From: Pigmentiphaga sp. NML080357
GTDB lineage: Bacteria; Pseudomonadota; Gammaproteobacteria; Burkholderiales; Burkholderiaceae_B
Assembly (NCBI RefSeq): GCF_002188465.1
Contig: NZ_NINW01000038.1
Coordinates: 124,001-188,000, forward strand
Reading direction: 5' to 3'
DNA: 64,000 bases
Shown: positions 19,565-29,612 of the stretch, piece after piece
Layout of the letters: the number at the start of each line of letters is the position of its first letter
Position numbering within the stretch: the first letter of the stretch is position 1
Notes under the pieces: model-generated
Databases searched by the model: none
The model's input: only the letters and a program-made list of their open reading frames with translations
What the model was told of the DNA's origin: nothing
Translations under genes and position numbers: made by a program

Positions 19565-21078
19565 CACCTATCCAGACGGATTTCAACGTAGGCTTTGTCG
19601 CGCAGCTCGCGCGCCCAGTCCTCGTAGGCCTGGTCCAGCTTGCGCTGGAACAGCGTCTGGCGTGCTTCCGAGCGTTGCCGTTCGCGTCCGACGTCTTGCG
19701 TGCGGCGTTCGATGACCTGGATCAGGTGCCACCCGAACGGGGACTGCACCGGTTCGCTCACCTGCCCGGGCTGCAGCGCATCCATGGCGCGCTCGAATTC
19801 GGGTACGGTTTCCTGCGGCGAGAGCCAGCCCAGGTCGCCGCCCTGCGGGGCCGACGCGTCGTTGGAATACTGGCGCGCCATGTCGGCGAAGCTGGAGCCG
19901 CCCTGCACGATCCGCTGCCGGATGTTGACCAGGCGGTCGCGCGCCTGCTCGGCGGTCAGGACTGCGGTGGTGCGGATCAGGATGTGGCGGGCATGGGTCT
20001 GCTGCACCGGCATCGCGGCGGCGCCGGCACCGCCGCTGGCGGTCTTGCGGTCGACCAGCTTGATGATGTGGAAACCGTTGCCGCTCTGGACGATCTCGCT
20101 GATGCCGCCCGGGCTCAACTGCGCCACGGCGTCGACGAACATCGACGGCCAGCGGTCGGACGGCCGGGTGCCGAGATCGCCGCCGCGCAGCGCTTCCTCG
20201 CCGTCGGACGAGGCGGCCGCGAGGCGAGCGAAATCGGCGCCGCCCCGGGCCTGACCGAGCAGGTCCTCGGCCTTGCGGCGCAGGCGCGCCACCATGTCGG
20301 AGGAGCTGCCTTCCGGCACCCGCACCAGGATCTGGGACAAGGTCAGTTCGGCCGGCGCCGCCTCGTGCTGTTCGGCCAGGTAGGCGTCGATCTCGGGTTC
20401 GGAAATCTGGATCTGGCTGTCGACCGCCCGCTCGCGCAGGCGCAGCAACGTGACCTCCTGGCGCAGGTCTTCCCGATACACCGAGAACGGCAGGCCGTCG
20501 CGCTCGATCTGGTCGCGCATCTGCGACACCGAGACGTTGTTCTGCTCGGCGATGCGGCTGATGGCGCGATCGAGCTGCATGTCGTCGATGCGGATGCCGC
20601 TCTGCGCCGCTTCCTGCAGCTGCGTTTTCTCGACGATCATCCGTTCGAGCACCTGCCGCTCCAAGGTCTTCTGGTCGGGCGGCGTGATCTGCTGGCGCGC
20701 CAGGGTCGCCACGGCGGCCTGAACGCGCGTGTCGAGTTCGCGGCGCGTGATGACATCGGTATTGACCACGGCGACGATGGCATCTCCCAATTGGATGCGC
20801 GAGCCCGAGCTTGCACGGGGCGCGGCCGGCGCCGGCGCCGCGGGAGCGGTCATTGCCGGAGCGGTCATTGCCGGAGCGGTGGGCGCCGGCGCTGGCGCCA
20901 TGGGCGCGGGAGCGGGCGACGCTTGCGGCGCGGTCAAGGAGGGCCCGCCGCCGCCGAGCTCGCCGGGCAGGCGCAGACCCTGCGCGGCCGCCGGCCCGCT
21001 GGCCAGCGCGGCCAGGCAGCAAAGGGCGACGCCGCGCGTCGCTTTCGTCATACTGGGCAATACCTTGGAAACCATCAT
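19564..21078 (-). CDS. surA: Periplasmic chaperone and peptidyl-prolyl isomerase SurA
   Basis: A 504-residue periplasmic chaperone for outer-membrane proteins, including LptD, its operon partner. A signal peptide (cleavage after about GPAAAQ) is followed by an unusual Pro/Ala/Met-rich stretch (about residues 50-90), the SurA N-domain, two parvulin domains (starting near ELTLSQILVRVP and QQTHARHILIRTTA) and a C-terminal helix. The start overlaps the lptD stop as ATGA. The low-complexity insert makes it longer than the roughly 430-residue enterobacterial form. Confidence 0.94.
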   Translation of the reverse strand: MMVSKVLPSMTKATRGVALCCLAALASGPAAAQGLRLPGELGGGGPSLTAPQASPAPAPMAPAPAPTAPAMTAPAMTAPAAPAPAAPRASSGSRIQLGDAIVAVVNTDVITRRELDTRVQAAVATLARQQITPPDQKTLERQVLERMIVEKTQLQEAAQSGIRIDDMQLDRAISRIAEQNNVSVSQMRDQIERDGLPFSVYREDLRQEVTLLRLRERAVDSQIQISEPEIDAYLAEQHEAAPAELTLSQILVRVPEGSSSDMVARLRRKAEDLLGQARGGADFARLAAASSDGEEALRGGDLGTRPSDRWPSMFVDAVAQLSPGGISEIVQSGNGFHIIKLVDRKTASGGAGAAAMPVQQTHARHILIRTTAVLTAEQARDRLVNIRQRIVQGGSSFADMARQYSNDASAPQGGDLGWLSPQETVPEFERAMDALQPGQVSEPVQSPFGWHLIQVIERRTQDVGRERQRSEARQTLFQRKLDQAYEDWARELRDKAYVEIRLDR

Positions 21079-23351
21079 TCGTACCTTTCGAACACCGTCC
21101 CTTTCTCAGGCGGCGGGTTGATTACCTGATAACCCGGGATGCTACGGCGCAGCGTGGTCATCGGACTGGCCCCGATGCCGCCGAATCCGGTCAGCTCGAG
21201 CTGGAAGAACATCGCGGTCGTGGCATTGTTCTTGGCCACCGCGTAGCGCTGGCCGACCAGACGGAAGGCCCAGCAGCATCCGCCGTTATATTCGATGCCG
21301 GCCACCGCTTCCGCGATCCGGTTCTCGAACAGCGAATAGTTGATGCGACCGATGCCGAACCAGCGCGGCGCCAGGGGCCACTGGAAAGCCACGTCGATCA
21401 GTTCCTGGCCGGGCACGCTGACGGATTCGCGCTTGTAGCGATAGGCCACCGAAATGGTGCTCAGGCGCTGCGGGCTCCAGCGCGCGCCGATGGTGGACCG
21501 GGTCACGCGGTCGATCTTGGGATTGTATTGCACCGTGGTCTCGCCGCTGAGCGTGGACGTCAGCGCGCCGTACACGGACACCAGGAAATCGGAACGGCCG
21601 TCGGAGTTCGGCTCCTCGCCGGGCAGCGTAACGCGCTGGTCGCTGAAGTACAGGCGCTGCGCGCCCATGATCCGCGCCCGCTCGATGCCGGTCTTGGGGT
21701 CCAGCCAGCGCGTGGTCAGCGCGGCGGTCAGCTGGTTGGCCTCGGCGATCCGGTCCCACCCCGAATAGAGGTTCTCGGAGAAGATCTGCGCGAAGTTGAA
21801 ATCGGCCAGCGCGGTGTCGTAGATGGGCAGGTTGGACTGGTTGCGGTACGGCACGCGCAGGTAATAGAGGCGCGGCTCGAGTGTCTGCCTGGCCGCCTGC
21901 CCCAGCAGCGAGCTGTCGCGCTCGAATATCAGCCCCGTATCCAGCGACATGATGGGCACGGTGCGCGTGGCGTCGTAGGATGCCGCGCCCTGGAAGGAAT
22001 CGGTGTTGTAGCGGGTGGAGTGGATGCCGATCTTCGGAATGAAAAAGCCGCCCGGCCGGATGATGGGATAGGACACCGACGGATAGGCGTAGGCGCGCGA
22101 TCCGTTCACCCTGTCATTGCTGCGAAAGCGCGTGGCATCCGCGTCCAGGCGCAGGTCGAAGCCGTTCCAGTCGTAGCGCTGGCCGGTCAGGTGCAACTGC
22201 GGCTCGCGGCCGTACGGCGGCACGATGGGCGCGAGCGGATCCTGCAGGGTCTGGTAGCTCACCATGCGTCCGAAAGCGCTCCAGTAGCCCTTCTGCCAGT
22301 TCAGCGAGAACGAACGCTCGAGGGTGGCGGTCGAGGCCAGTCCGGTGCCCAGTACCGACAAGTCGCGGAAATACGCGTCGTCCGACGCCTTGGAGACGTT
22401 CCAGTTGAAGCCCAGGTTCGGCGTCAGCTGCTGGCGATGCTGCGAGCTGAACAGATAGCGGTCGCGCCCCGAGACGCGGTCGTCCGGCAGGTAGCTCAGG
22501 CGCGTTTCACCGCTGAACGAAGGCTCCAGGTAGCGGAACTCGCCCGTCAGCTGCAGGCCGCGGCGCACCATGAATTTGGGCGTGAGCGTGGCGTCGCGGT
22601 TGGGCGCGATGTTGAAGTAGTACGGAATGGCGAATTCGGCGCCGCTCTTGCTCGTCAGTCCGAACGTGGGCGAAAGGAAACCCGACTTGCGGTCGTTCGT
22701 GATGGGGAACGACATGATCGGCGAGGCCAGGATGGGCACATCCTTGAAATACAGCACCCCGCCGTAGCCCAGCGCCTGGCCGGCGTTGTAGTCGAAATCC
22801 ACCCGCCTTGCGCGCAACTCCCAATCCGGATCCTCGCACGCGCACCCGGTATAGCGCACGCGGTCGGCACGGATCCGGTTCTGCCCCAGTAGGCGGATCT
22901 GCTGGGCCGAGCCGCTGCCGCCATTCACGCCGAAGAAAAAGCGCGCGTCGTTGATCTCGCCCGTGCCGCTGCTCATGTTGAGCTTCAGGCGCGGCCCGGT
23001 CAGCAGGTTGCCGTCGCGGATCAGCCGCACGCTGCCAAGCGCCTCGAGCTCGTCCTCGACCTGGTCGTACTCGATGCTGTCGCCTTTCAGGATGGTGTCG
23101 CGGCGCCGCACCTGGGCATTGCCTTCGAGCTTGAGCGTGTCCTGGCCTTCGGCCGTCAGCGTGTCGGCCTCCATGAACACGGGCAACTGATCGGGATCAT
23201 AGGTATGCATGCGCAGGCCGGGCGACAGGCGCAGGCCCGGCCCGGAGACGCCGCCGGCCGCGGCCGGCTGTTCGGGCGAACCTTCTTGCGCATAGGCCAA
23301 CGGCGCTACCGCGAACGCTGCAAATAGGCTGAACCACCGGATCAATCGCAC
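21075..23351 (-). CDS. lptD: LPS-assembly protein LptD
   Basis: A 758-residue outer-membrane beta-barrel that inserts lipopolysaccharide into the outer leaflet together with LptE. A signal peptide (MRLIRWFSLFAAFAVAPLAYA) precedes the OstA-like beta-jellyroll domain (about residues 55-200), then the barrel. The cysteines required for the long-range disulfides are visible: a CAC motif near residue 170 and a CC pair near the C-terminus (NGGCCWAFR). It is the first gene of the operon and is divergent from amgK across 166 bases. Confidence 0.95.
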   Translation of the reverse strand: MRLIRWFSLFAAFAVAPLAYAQEGSPEQPAAAGGVSGPGLRLSPGLRMHTYDPDQLPVFMEADTLTAEGQDTLKLEGNAQVRRRDTILKGDSIEYDQVEDELEALGSVRLIRDGNLLTGPRLKLNMSSGTGEINDARFFFGVNGGSGSAQQIRLLGQNRIRADRVRYTGCACEDPDWELRARRVDFDYNAGQALGYGGVLYFKDVPILASPIMSFPITNDRKSGFLSPTFGLTSKSGAEFAIPYYFNIAPNRDATLTPKFMVRRGLQLTGEFRYLEPSFSGETRLSYLPDDRVSGRDRYLFSSQHRQQLTPNLGFNWNVSKASDDAYFRDLSVLGTGLASTATLERSFSLNWQKGYWSAFGRMVSYQTLQDPLAPIVPPYGREPQLHLTGQRYDWNGFDLRLDADATRFRSNDRVNGSRAYAYPSVSYPIIRPGGFFIPKIGIHSTRYNTDSFQGAASYDATRTVPIMSLDTGLIFERDSSLLGQAARQTLEPRLYYLRVPYRNQSNLPIYDTALADFNFAQIFSENLYSGWDRIAEANQLTAALTTRWLDPKTGIERARIMGAQRLYFSDQRVTLPGEEPNSDGRSDFLVSVYGALTSTLSGETTVQYNPKIDRVTRSTIGARWSPQRLSTISVAYRYKRESVSVPGQELIDVAFQWPLAPRWFGIGRINYSLFENRIAEAVAGIEYNGGCCWAFRLVGQRYAVAKNNATTAMFFQLELTGFGGIGASPMTTLRRSIPGYQVINPPPEKGTVFERYE

Positions 23352-23517
23352 GGGCCTTCAGGAATGAAAAAAACGGAAAGTCGAAGAATACGCGACCCGG
23401 CGGCCGCGCGCGGTAAAAAAAGATAGCGGCCCGCGTCCTTCGGCGGGTGCCGGACTCCCCATGTTCGAGGAGCGGCCTTCGTTCCGGGATCCGATATCGG
23501 TCGGTATTATAGGAGGC

Positions 23518-24597
23518 ATGAATGCCACCACCGACCTTGCCGCCGGCCAGTCCGGCGCCGACCCCCGGCTGACCCGGCTCGCCGCCTGGATATCCGGACT
23601 TCCCCCCGAACTCGAACTCGACCCCGCTTCCCTGCAGCCGGCCTCGAGCGATGCCAGCTTCCGCCGGTACTTCCGGCTCGGCATGGGCGCCGGCACCGCC
23701 GTCGTCATGGACGCCCCGCCGGACAAGGAGGACTGCCGCCCGTTCCTGCACGTGGCCGGCCTCCTGCGCGATGCCGGCGTCCACGTACCGCAGGTGCTGG
23801 CCCAGGATCCCGCCCAGGGTTTCCTGCTGTTGTCCGACCTGGGGCGCACCACCTACGTGGACTACCTGCGCGGCCAGCCGACGCCGCACGACACCCACCG
23901 CATCTACATGGACGCCCTGGCGTCGCTGGTGAAGTTGCAACAAAGCGCAACCACCGGCCTCGTGCACTATGACAAGGGCCGCCTGGCGACCGAACTCGAG
24001 CTCTTCCCCGACTGGTACGCGGCCCGCTACCGCGACCTGCCCCTCGATGCCTCCGACCGCGATGCCCTGAACGCGGTCTTCGACACCCTGATCGACGCCA
24101 ACCTCGCCCAGCCCTTCGTACTGGTCCACCGCGACTTCCACTCGCCGAACCTGATGGTGACCGACCTGCCCGCGGACGGGCCGAACTATGGCCCCAACCC
24201 CGGAGTCATCGATTTCCAGGACGCGGTCGTCGGGCCCATTACCTACGACCTGGCGTCCGTGCTCACCGACGCCCGCACCACCTGGGACGAAGCGCAGCAG
24301 CTGGACTGGGGCATCCGCTACTGGGAGATGGCCCGCAAGGCGGGGCTGCCGGTGCCCGGCGACTTTGCCGAGTTCCATCGCGCCTACGAGTGGATGGGGC
24401 TGCAGCGCAACCTGCGCATCCTCGGCGTGTTCGCCCGGCTCGCGCACCGCGACGGCAAGCGGCACTACCTGGACCACATGCCGCGCGTCAACACCTACGT
24501 GCGGCAGGTGGCCGGACGCTACCTGGCCTTCAAGCCGTTGATGAAACTGCTGGACAAGCTCGACGGACGGCAGGCGGCGACGGGATACACCTTCTGA
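23518..24597 (+). CDS. amgK: N-acetylmuramate/N-acetylglucosamine kinase AmgK
   Basis: A 359-residue cytoplasmic sugar kinase of the aminoglycoside-phosphotransferase fold. It phosphorylates the anomeric position of MurNAc in the peptidoglycan recycling route that bypasses de novo UDP-MurNAc synthesis (described in Pseudomonas). The Brenner motif is [14 protein letters not shown] and the metal-binding block is [18 protein letters not shown]. The ATG at 23518 has AGGAGG directly upstream. Its stop overlaps the murU start (TGATG), and the pairing with murU supports the specific call. Confidence 0.9.
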   Translation: MNATTDLAAGQSGADPRLTRLAAWISGLPPELELDPASLQPASSDASFRRYFRLGMGAGTAVVMDAPPDKEDCRPFLHVAGLLRDAGVHVPQVLAQDPAQGFLLLSDLGRTTYVDYLRGQPTPHDTHRIYMDALASLVKLQQSATTGLVHYDKGRLATELELFPDWYAARYRDLPLDASDRDALNAVFDTLIDANLAQPFVLVHRDFHSPNLMVTDLPADGPNYGPNPGVIDFQDAVVGPITYDLASVLTDARTTWDEAQQLDWGIRYWEMARKAGLPVPGDFAEFHRAYEWMGLQRNLRILGVFARLAHRDGKRHYLDHMPRVNTYVRQVAGRYLAFKPLMKLLDKLDGRQAATGYTF

Positions 24598-25274
24598 TGC
24601 GCGCGATGATTCTCGCGGCCGGGCGCGGCGAGCGCATGCGGCCGCTCACGGACACGGTCCCCAAACCGCTGCTGCAAGCGGGCGGCAAGCCGTTGATCGT
24701 CTGGCACATCGAACGCCTGGTGGACGCCGGACTGCGCGACATCGTCGTCAACCACGCCTGGCTGGGCGGCCTGATCGAGCAGGCGCTCGGCGACGGCAGC
24801 CGCTGGGGCGCGCGCCTGCGCTACTCGGCCGAGCCGCGGGCGCTGGAAACCGCCGGCGGCATCCGGCAGGCGCTGCCCATGCTGGGCGAGGACCCGTTCC
24901 TCGTCGTCAACGGCGACATCTGGACCGACTGGGATCCGGCCGGGGCGCATGCCGCCGCCGAGACGCTCGAACGGGACGACCGGCTGGCCTGGCTGGTGCT
25001 GGTGGACAATCCCGAGCATCATCCCGCGGGGGACTTTCGCCTCGACCCCGCCGGCCTGGTGCAGGACGGCGAGCCCCGGCTCACGTTCGCCGGCATAGGC
25101 GTCTACCGGCCTCGGCTGTTCGCGGCCCTGCCCCCGGGCGAACCGGCCAGGCTGGCGCCGCTGCTGCGCGCGGCCATGGCCGAGGGCCGTGTCGCCGGCA
25201 CCCGCCACGCCGGCCGCTGGACCGACGTCGGCACGCCGCAGCGCCTGGCCTGGCTCGACGCGAGCCTACAATAG
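24597..25274 (+). CDS. murU: N-acetylmuramate-1-phosphate uridylyltransferase MurU
   Basis: A 225-residue nucleotidyltransferase that converts MurNAc-1-phosphate to UDP-MurNAc, the step after AmgK. The NTP-transferase signature is [20 protein letters not shown], and [12 protein letters not shown] contains the metal-binding aspartate. Sequence alone would allow any sugar-1-phosphate nucleotidyltransferase; the translational coupling to amgK decides the call. Confidence 0.9.
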   Translation: MRAMILAAGRGERMRPLTDTVPKPLLQAGGKPLIVWHIERLVDAGLRDIVVNHAWLGGLIEQALGDGSRWGARLRYSAEPRALETAGGIRQALPMLGEDPFLVVNGDIWTDWDPAGAHAAAETLERDDRLAWLVLVDNPEHHPAGDFRLDPAGLVQDGEPRLTFAGIGVYRPRLFAALPPGEPARLAPLLRAAMAEGRVAGTRHAGRWTDVGTPQRLAWLDASLQ

Positions 25275-25305
25275 TCCTCGTCATTCCGCGTACGGATACG
25301 CCGCC

Positions 25306-26652
25306 ATGAGCATTCCCGCCCAGGACCTCTCCCCTTTCGCCGCGCGTCGCAAGCGTCTGATGGACATCATGCGGACCCGCGGCGGCGGCATCGCGATCCT
25401 GCCCACGGCGCGCGAAGCCGTGCGCAACCGCGACGCCGAATTCCCGTACCGCTTCGACAGCGATTTTTTCTACCTGACCGGTTTTCCGGAACCCGAAGCC
25501 TGGGTCGTGCTGGTCGCCGGCCGCGAAGACCGCAGCATCCTGTTCTGCCGCGGCAAGAATCTCGAACGCGAGATCTGGGACGGCTACCGGATCGGCCCCG
25601 AAGCGGCCGCCGACCAGTTCGGCTTCGACCAGGCCTTCCCGGTGGAATCGCTGGCCGACGAACTGCCCAAGCTCATCGCCGACCAGCCCGCGCTGTTCGT
25701 CCCCCTGGCCGGCGACCGCCTGTTCGACCTGAGCCTGCGCACCTGGCTGGACAAGGTGCGCGCCATGGGCCGCTCCGGCGCCACGGCGCCGGGCTGCGCC
25801 CACGACTTGCGCGCCATCCTGGCGGAAATGCGCCTCGTCAAGGATGCCAGCGAGATCGACACCATGCGCCGCGCCGGCGCCATTTCGGCCGGCGCCCACG
25901 TACGGGCCATGCGCGCGACGCGGCCGGGCCTGCGCGAATACGAGATCGAGGCCGAACTGCTGCACGAATTCCGCCGCCACGGTTCGCAATCGGTCGCGTA
26001 CAACTCCATCGTGGCCACCGGCCACAACGCCTGCGTGCTGCACTACCGGGCCGGCGACGCCGAACTGAAAGACGGCGACCTGCTGCTGATCGACGCCGGC
26101 TGCGAACTGGACGGCTATGCCTCGGACATCACCCGCACCTTTCCCGTTAACGGCCGCTTCAGCGGCCCACAGCGCGCCCTGTACGACATCGTGCTGGAAG
26201 CGCAGAAGGCCGCCACGGCCCACACCCGCCCCGGCGCACGCTGGAACGATGGCCACGAAGCCGCCGTGCGCGTGCTGGCGCAAGGCATGATCGACGAAGG
26301 ACTGCTGAGCGGCACCCTCGATGGCGTGCTGGAATCCCAGCACTACACCCGCTTCTACATGCACCGCACCGGCCACTGGCTGGGAATGGACGTGCACGAC
26401 GTCGGCGACTACCGGGAACCAGGCGCGCCGCCGTCCGCCGACGAAACGCGCCCGTGGCGCATGCTGCGCCCCGGCATGGTCCTCACGATCGAACCGGGCA
26501 TCTACGTCCGTCCGGCGGCCGACGTGCCCGAGCGCTTCTGGGATATCGGCATACGGATCGAGGACGATGCCGTCGTGACCGAGACCGGCTGCGAGCTGAT
26601 CACCCGGGGCGTGCCCGTCGCCGCGGACGAGATCGAAGCGTTGATGAGTTGA
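25306..26652 (+). CDS. pepP: Xaa-Pro aminopeptidase
   Basis: A 448-residue M24B metallopeptidase that removes N-terminal residues preceding proline. An N-terminal creatinase-like domain is followed by the pita-bread catalytic domain. All dinuclear metal ligands are present: DAGCELDGYASDITR, HRTGHWLGMDVHDVG, TIEPGIYV and IGIRIEDDAVV. The ATG at 25306 starts MSIPAQDLSPFAARR. It is followed by ubiH, as in many proteobacteria (pepP-ubiH), but with a repeat element in between. Confidence 0.95.
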   Translation: MSIPAQDLSPFAARRKRLMDIMRTRGGGIAILPTAREAVRNRDAEFPYRFDSDFFYLTGFPEPEAWVVLVAGREDRSILFCRGKNLEREIWDGYRIGPEAAADQFGFDQAFPVESLADELPKLIADQPALFVPLAGDRLFDLSLRTWLDKVRAMGRSGATAPGCAHDLRAILAEMRLVKDASEIDTMRRAGAISAGAHVRAMRATRPGLREYEIEAELLHEFRRHGSQSVAYNSIVATGHNACVLHYRAGDAELKDGDLLLIDAGCELDGYASDITRTFPVNGRFSGPQRALYDIVLEAQKAATAHTRPGARWNDGHEAAVRVLAQGMIDEGLLSGTLDGVLESQHYTRFYMHRTGHWLGMDVHDVGDYREPGAPPSADETRPWRMLRPGMVLTIEPGIYVRPAADVPERFWDIGIRIEDDAVVTETGCELITRGVPVAADEIEALMS

Positions 26653-26805
26653 CCCCCTGCGCGCTGACGCGCGTCCAGATGGCGCCCTCCCGGCCGCTAC
26701 GCGGCAGCTCCCCAAGGGCCGGGACCCGCCTTGGGGCGGCCCGGCGGCGGGTCCCGAGGGCTCTACTTGCGGACCGGCGGAGCCGGATCCGCTGTGCCCC
26801 GGATG
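26652..26805. repeat. Intergenic palindromic repeat module (copy E)
   Basis: It begins in the pepP stop region with ACCCCCTGCGCGCTGACGCG and contains GGACCGGCGGAGCCGGATCC, both shared with the composite repeats elsewhere in the window. Several internal GC-rich palindromes are visible and no protein is encoded. Confidence 0.7.
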
Positions 26806-26845
26806 GTGGCGTGGTGCAAGAGCGGGTCGTGCCATAGGTATTTAC

Positions 26846-28018
26846 ATGCAAGCGGACATTACTATTTTGGGCGGGGGGCCGGTCGGGGCCACGCTGGCGC
26901 TGCTGCTGGCCCGGGCGGCCGCGCGGCCCGAGAACATCGTGCTGTGCCGGCCGCGGCGGCCGTCGGTGGCGCCGGCCACGGCGGCCGACCCGCGCTCGAT
27001 GGCGCTCAACCATGGCAGCCGGGTCCTGCTGGCCTCGCTCGGCGCCTGGCCCGAGGGCGGCGCCGACATCCTCGACGTCCACGTCTCGCAACGCGGACGC
27101 CTGGGCCGCACGCACATTTCCCACGCCGACTTCGGCGTGCCGGCGCTGGGCACGGTGCTGCCGTATGCCGCCATCGTCGAGGCGCTCGATGCCGCGCTGG
27201 ACCTAAGCGGCATCACCATCCGCGCCGGCGCGCCGGCGGCCATCCTCCGGCACGATGGCGACCGCGCGGTCGTCCGCCAGGACGACGACGAATGGACCAG
27301 CACGGTCTGCGTCCACGCCGAAGGGGGCACTTTCGACCACCAGGCTCGCAACGACCTGCACCGCAGCTACCGCCAGCACGCCATACTGGCCATCGTCCGC
27401 GCCAGCCGGCCCCGCCCGGGCTGGGCCTGGGAACGCTTCACCGACGAAGGCCCGCTGGCCTTGCTTCCCTACCCCGCCGGCGCGGCCCGCGACACCGGCC
27501 GCTATGCCATGGTCTGGTGCTGCCGCCCCGAGCACGCCGAACGGCTGGCATCCCTGGACGACGCCAGCTTCGCCCAGGCGCTCGGCCGTGCCTTCGGCGC
27601 CCGCCTGGGCGACTTCGCCGCGGCCGGGCCGCGCCACCGCTACCCGCTCGGCATCAACCTGCGCCGCAAGGTGGTCGACGGCACCCGCGTCGCCATCGGC
27701 AACGCAGCCCAGACCCTGCACCCGGTCGCGGGCCAGGGCATGAACCTCGGCCTGCGCGACGCCGCCGGCCTTGCGGAAGCTCTCGCCCCCCTGCTGCGCA
27801 ATCCCGCCACCCCCGCCGCCCCCCTGCTCGCCGCCTACGCCCGCGCCCGGGCCGCAGACCGCTGGGTCACCAGCGGCCTGACCGACTTCATGCCCCGCAT
27901 CTTCGCCACCGGCCTCGCACCGATCGAACACGCCTGCGGCCTCGCCCTGCTCGGGCTGGACCTGTCGCGCACGGTGCGGGGGCCGCTCGCGCGGCAATTG
28001 ATGGAAGGCTTGCGCTAG
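26846..28018 (+). CDS. ubiH: Ubiquinone-biosynthesis FAD hydroxylase UbiH
   Basis: A 390-residue class A flavin monooxygenase of the UbiH/UbiF/COQ6 family, most likely 2-octaprenyl-6-methoxyphenol hydroxylase. The FAD fold is ITILGGGPVGATLALLLARA, and the family block IGNAAQTLHPVAGQGMNLGL replaces the usual GD with GN, as is common in UbiH. The position after pepP supports ubiH over the other ubiquinone hydroxylases. Exact regiospecificity cannot be read from sequence. Confidence 0.88.
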   Translation: MQADITILGGGPVGATLALLLARAAARPENIVLCRPRRPSVAPATAADPRSMALNHGSRVLLASLGAWPEGGADILDVHVSQRGRLGRTHISHADFGVPALGTVLPYAAIVEALDAALDLSGITIRAGAPAAILRHDGDRAVVRQDDDEWTSTVCVHAEGGTFDHQARNDLHRSYRQHAILAIVRASRPRPGWAWERFTDEGPLALLPYPAGAARDTGRYAMVWCCRPEHAERLASLDDASFAQALGRAFGARLGDFAAAGPRHRYPLGINLRRKVVDGTRVAIGNAAQTLHPVAGQGMNLGLRDAAGLAEALAPLLRNPATPAAPLLAAYARARAADRWVTSGLTDFMPRIFATGLAPIEHACGLALLGLDLSRTVRGPLARQLMEGLR

Positions 28019-28025
28019 TAGATTG

Positions 28026-28143
28026 CCCCCTACGGGCTGACGCGCGCCCGGCATGGTGGCCCCCAGCCGCGACGCGGCAGCCCCCCAAAAGGGGCCGGGC
28101 CCGGGCCTTGGGGCGGCGCGGCAGGCCCGCCGCCCGCGGCCCT
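28026..28143. repeat. Intergenic palindromic repeat module (copy F)
   Basis: It begins seven bases after the ubiH stop with CCCCCTACGGGCTGACGCGC, matching the module ends at the surA and pepP stops. GC-rich palindromes follow, for example CCAAAAGGGGCCGGGCCCGG. Confidence 0.65.
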
Positions 28144-28287
28144 CCGCACCTTGCGGCGCCCCGGAAAGCCAACTCTCTCGCGTAACAACTCTCCCCCCCC
28201 GACAGCGGTACAATCCCCGCCTTCCTCAGACATTTTTGCCCACGCGCGCCGCTTCCTCCATGATCGAGGCAGACGGCGCATTCAGTC

Positions 28288-29292
28288 ATGCGCATTGGCC
28301 CCTACGACCTCCCGAACAACGTCTTCGTCGCCCCCATGGCGGGCGTCACGGACCGGCCGTTCCGCCAACTGTGCAAACGCCTGGGGGCCGGCCACGCCGT
28401 TTCCGAAATGGCCGCCAGCAATCCCAAGCTGTGGAATAGCGTCAAGACTTCCCGGCGCCTGGACCATGCCGGGGAAAGCGACCCCATCGCCGTCCAGATC
28501 GCCGGCAGCGACCCGGAAATGATGGCCCAGGCCGCGGTCTTCAACGTCGGCAAGGGCGCGCGCATCATCGACATCAACATGGGCTGCCCAGCCAAGAAAG
28601 TGTGCAACGTCGCCGCCGGCTCGGCGCTGCTGCGCGACGAAGACCTGGTCGCCCGCATCCTCGAAGCCGTCGTGCGCGCCTGCGCGCCCCTGGGCGTGCC
28701 CGTCACGCTCAAGACCCGAACCGGCTGGTGCCGCGCCGACCGCAACGTGCTGCGGGTCGCCCGCCGCGCCCAGGACATCGGCATCGCGGCCCTCGCCCTG
28801 CACGGGCGTACCCGCGAAGACCTCTACATGGGCCAGGCCGAATACGAGACGATCGCCGAGGTCAAGGCCGAGCTCGCCATCCCGGTCATCGCCAACGGCG
28901 ACATCGATACGCCCGAGAAAGCGCGCCAGGTACTGGAGGCGACCGGCGCCGACGCCGTCATGATCGGCCGCGCGGCCCAGGGCCGCCCCTGGCTGTTCCG
29001 GGAAATCGATCACTACCTGCGCACCGGCGCCTTCCTGCCGGGGCCGACGCTCGCTGAAATGCGCGACCTGCTGCTCCAGCACCTGGACGACCACTACCGT
29101 TTCTACGGCGAATACACAGGCGTGCGCACCGCACGCAAGCACATCGGCTGGTATCTGAGCTCCCTGCCGGGCGGGCCGCAGTTCTGTGCACAACTGAATT
29201 TGATAGAAAACACGCGCGACCAATGGCACGCGGTGGCCGCATGGTTCGATCGTTCGATCGGGCCGCACGCCTCGCCGCGACTCGCTGCCTAG
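28288..29292 (+). CDS. dusB: tRNA-dihydrouridine synthase B
   Basis: A 334-residue FMN-dependent enzyme that reduces specific uridines in the tRNA D-loop. It opens with MRIGPYDLPNNVFVAPMAGV and keeps the catalytic cysteine in NMGCPAKKVCNVAAGSALL. It is followed 22 bases later by fis, the same dusB-fis pairing as in enterobacteria. The 150 bases upstream include a possible -10 (TACAAT, 28209-28214) without a convincing -35. Confidence 0.95.
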   Translation: MRIGPYDLPNNVFVAPMAGVTDRPFRQLCKRLGAGHAVSEMAASNPKLWNSVKTSRRLDHAGESDPIAVQIAGSDPEMMAQAAVFNVGKGARIIDINMGCPAKKVCNVAAGSALLRDEDLVARILEAVVRACAPLGVPVTLKTRTGWCRADRNVLRVARRAQDIGIAALALHGRTREDLYMGQAEYETIAEVKAELAIPVIANGDIDTPEKARQVLEATGADAVMIGRAAQGRPWLFREIDHYLRTGAFLPGPTLAEMRDLLLQHLDDHYRFYGEYTGVRTARKHIGWYLSSLPGGPQFCAQLNLIENTRDQWHAVAAWFDRSIGPHASPRLAA

Positions 29293-29314
29293 GCCGCGCT
29301 TCAAGGACAAAAAC

Positions 29315-29551
29315 ATGAAAGAACATACGCTTGAAGAATGCGTACGCCATACTCTGGACCGCTACTTCAAGGATCTCGAAGGCGAGACCACGAGCGGCAT
29401 CTGGGACATGGTGCTGACCGCCGTCGAGCGTCCCATGCTCGAAGTGGTGCTCGAAAAGGCCGACCGCAACCAGTCGCGCGCCGCCGAGATGCTGGGCATC
29501 AACCGCAATACCTTGCGCAAGAAGCTCGACCATTACCAGATCAAGGTCTGA
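29315..29551 (+). CDS. fis: DNA-binding protein Fis
   Basis: A 78-residue nucleoid protein. The N-terminal dimer and invertase-contact region is followed by the helix-turn-helix [20 protein letters not shown] at the C-terminus. It is shorter than the 98-residue E. coli Fis, as is usual outside enterobacteria. It lies between dusB and purH and probably shares the dusB message. Confidence 0.95.
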   Translation: MKEHTLEECVRHTLDRYFKDLEGETTSGIWDMVLTAVERPMLEVVLEKADRNQSRAAEMLGINRNTLRKKLDHYQIKV

Positions 29552-29612
29552 CGCGGCCGCCCTCATCCCATTGCTCCGTGCCGGCCCTGGCACGCCATCC
29601 TGTCCAACTGAT

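Noticed and set aside
20811-22892. 693-codon plus-strand open frame opposite surA and lptD
   Set aside because: It is the antisense shadow of lptD and surA, with His/Arg/Gln-rich composition and no start-site features.
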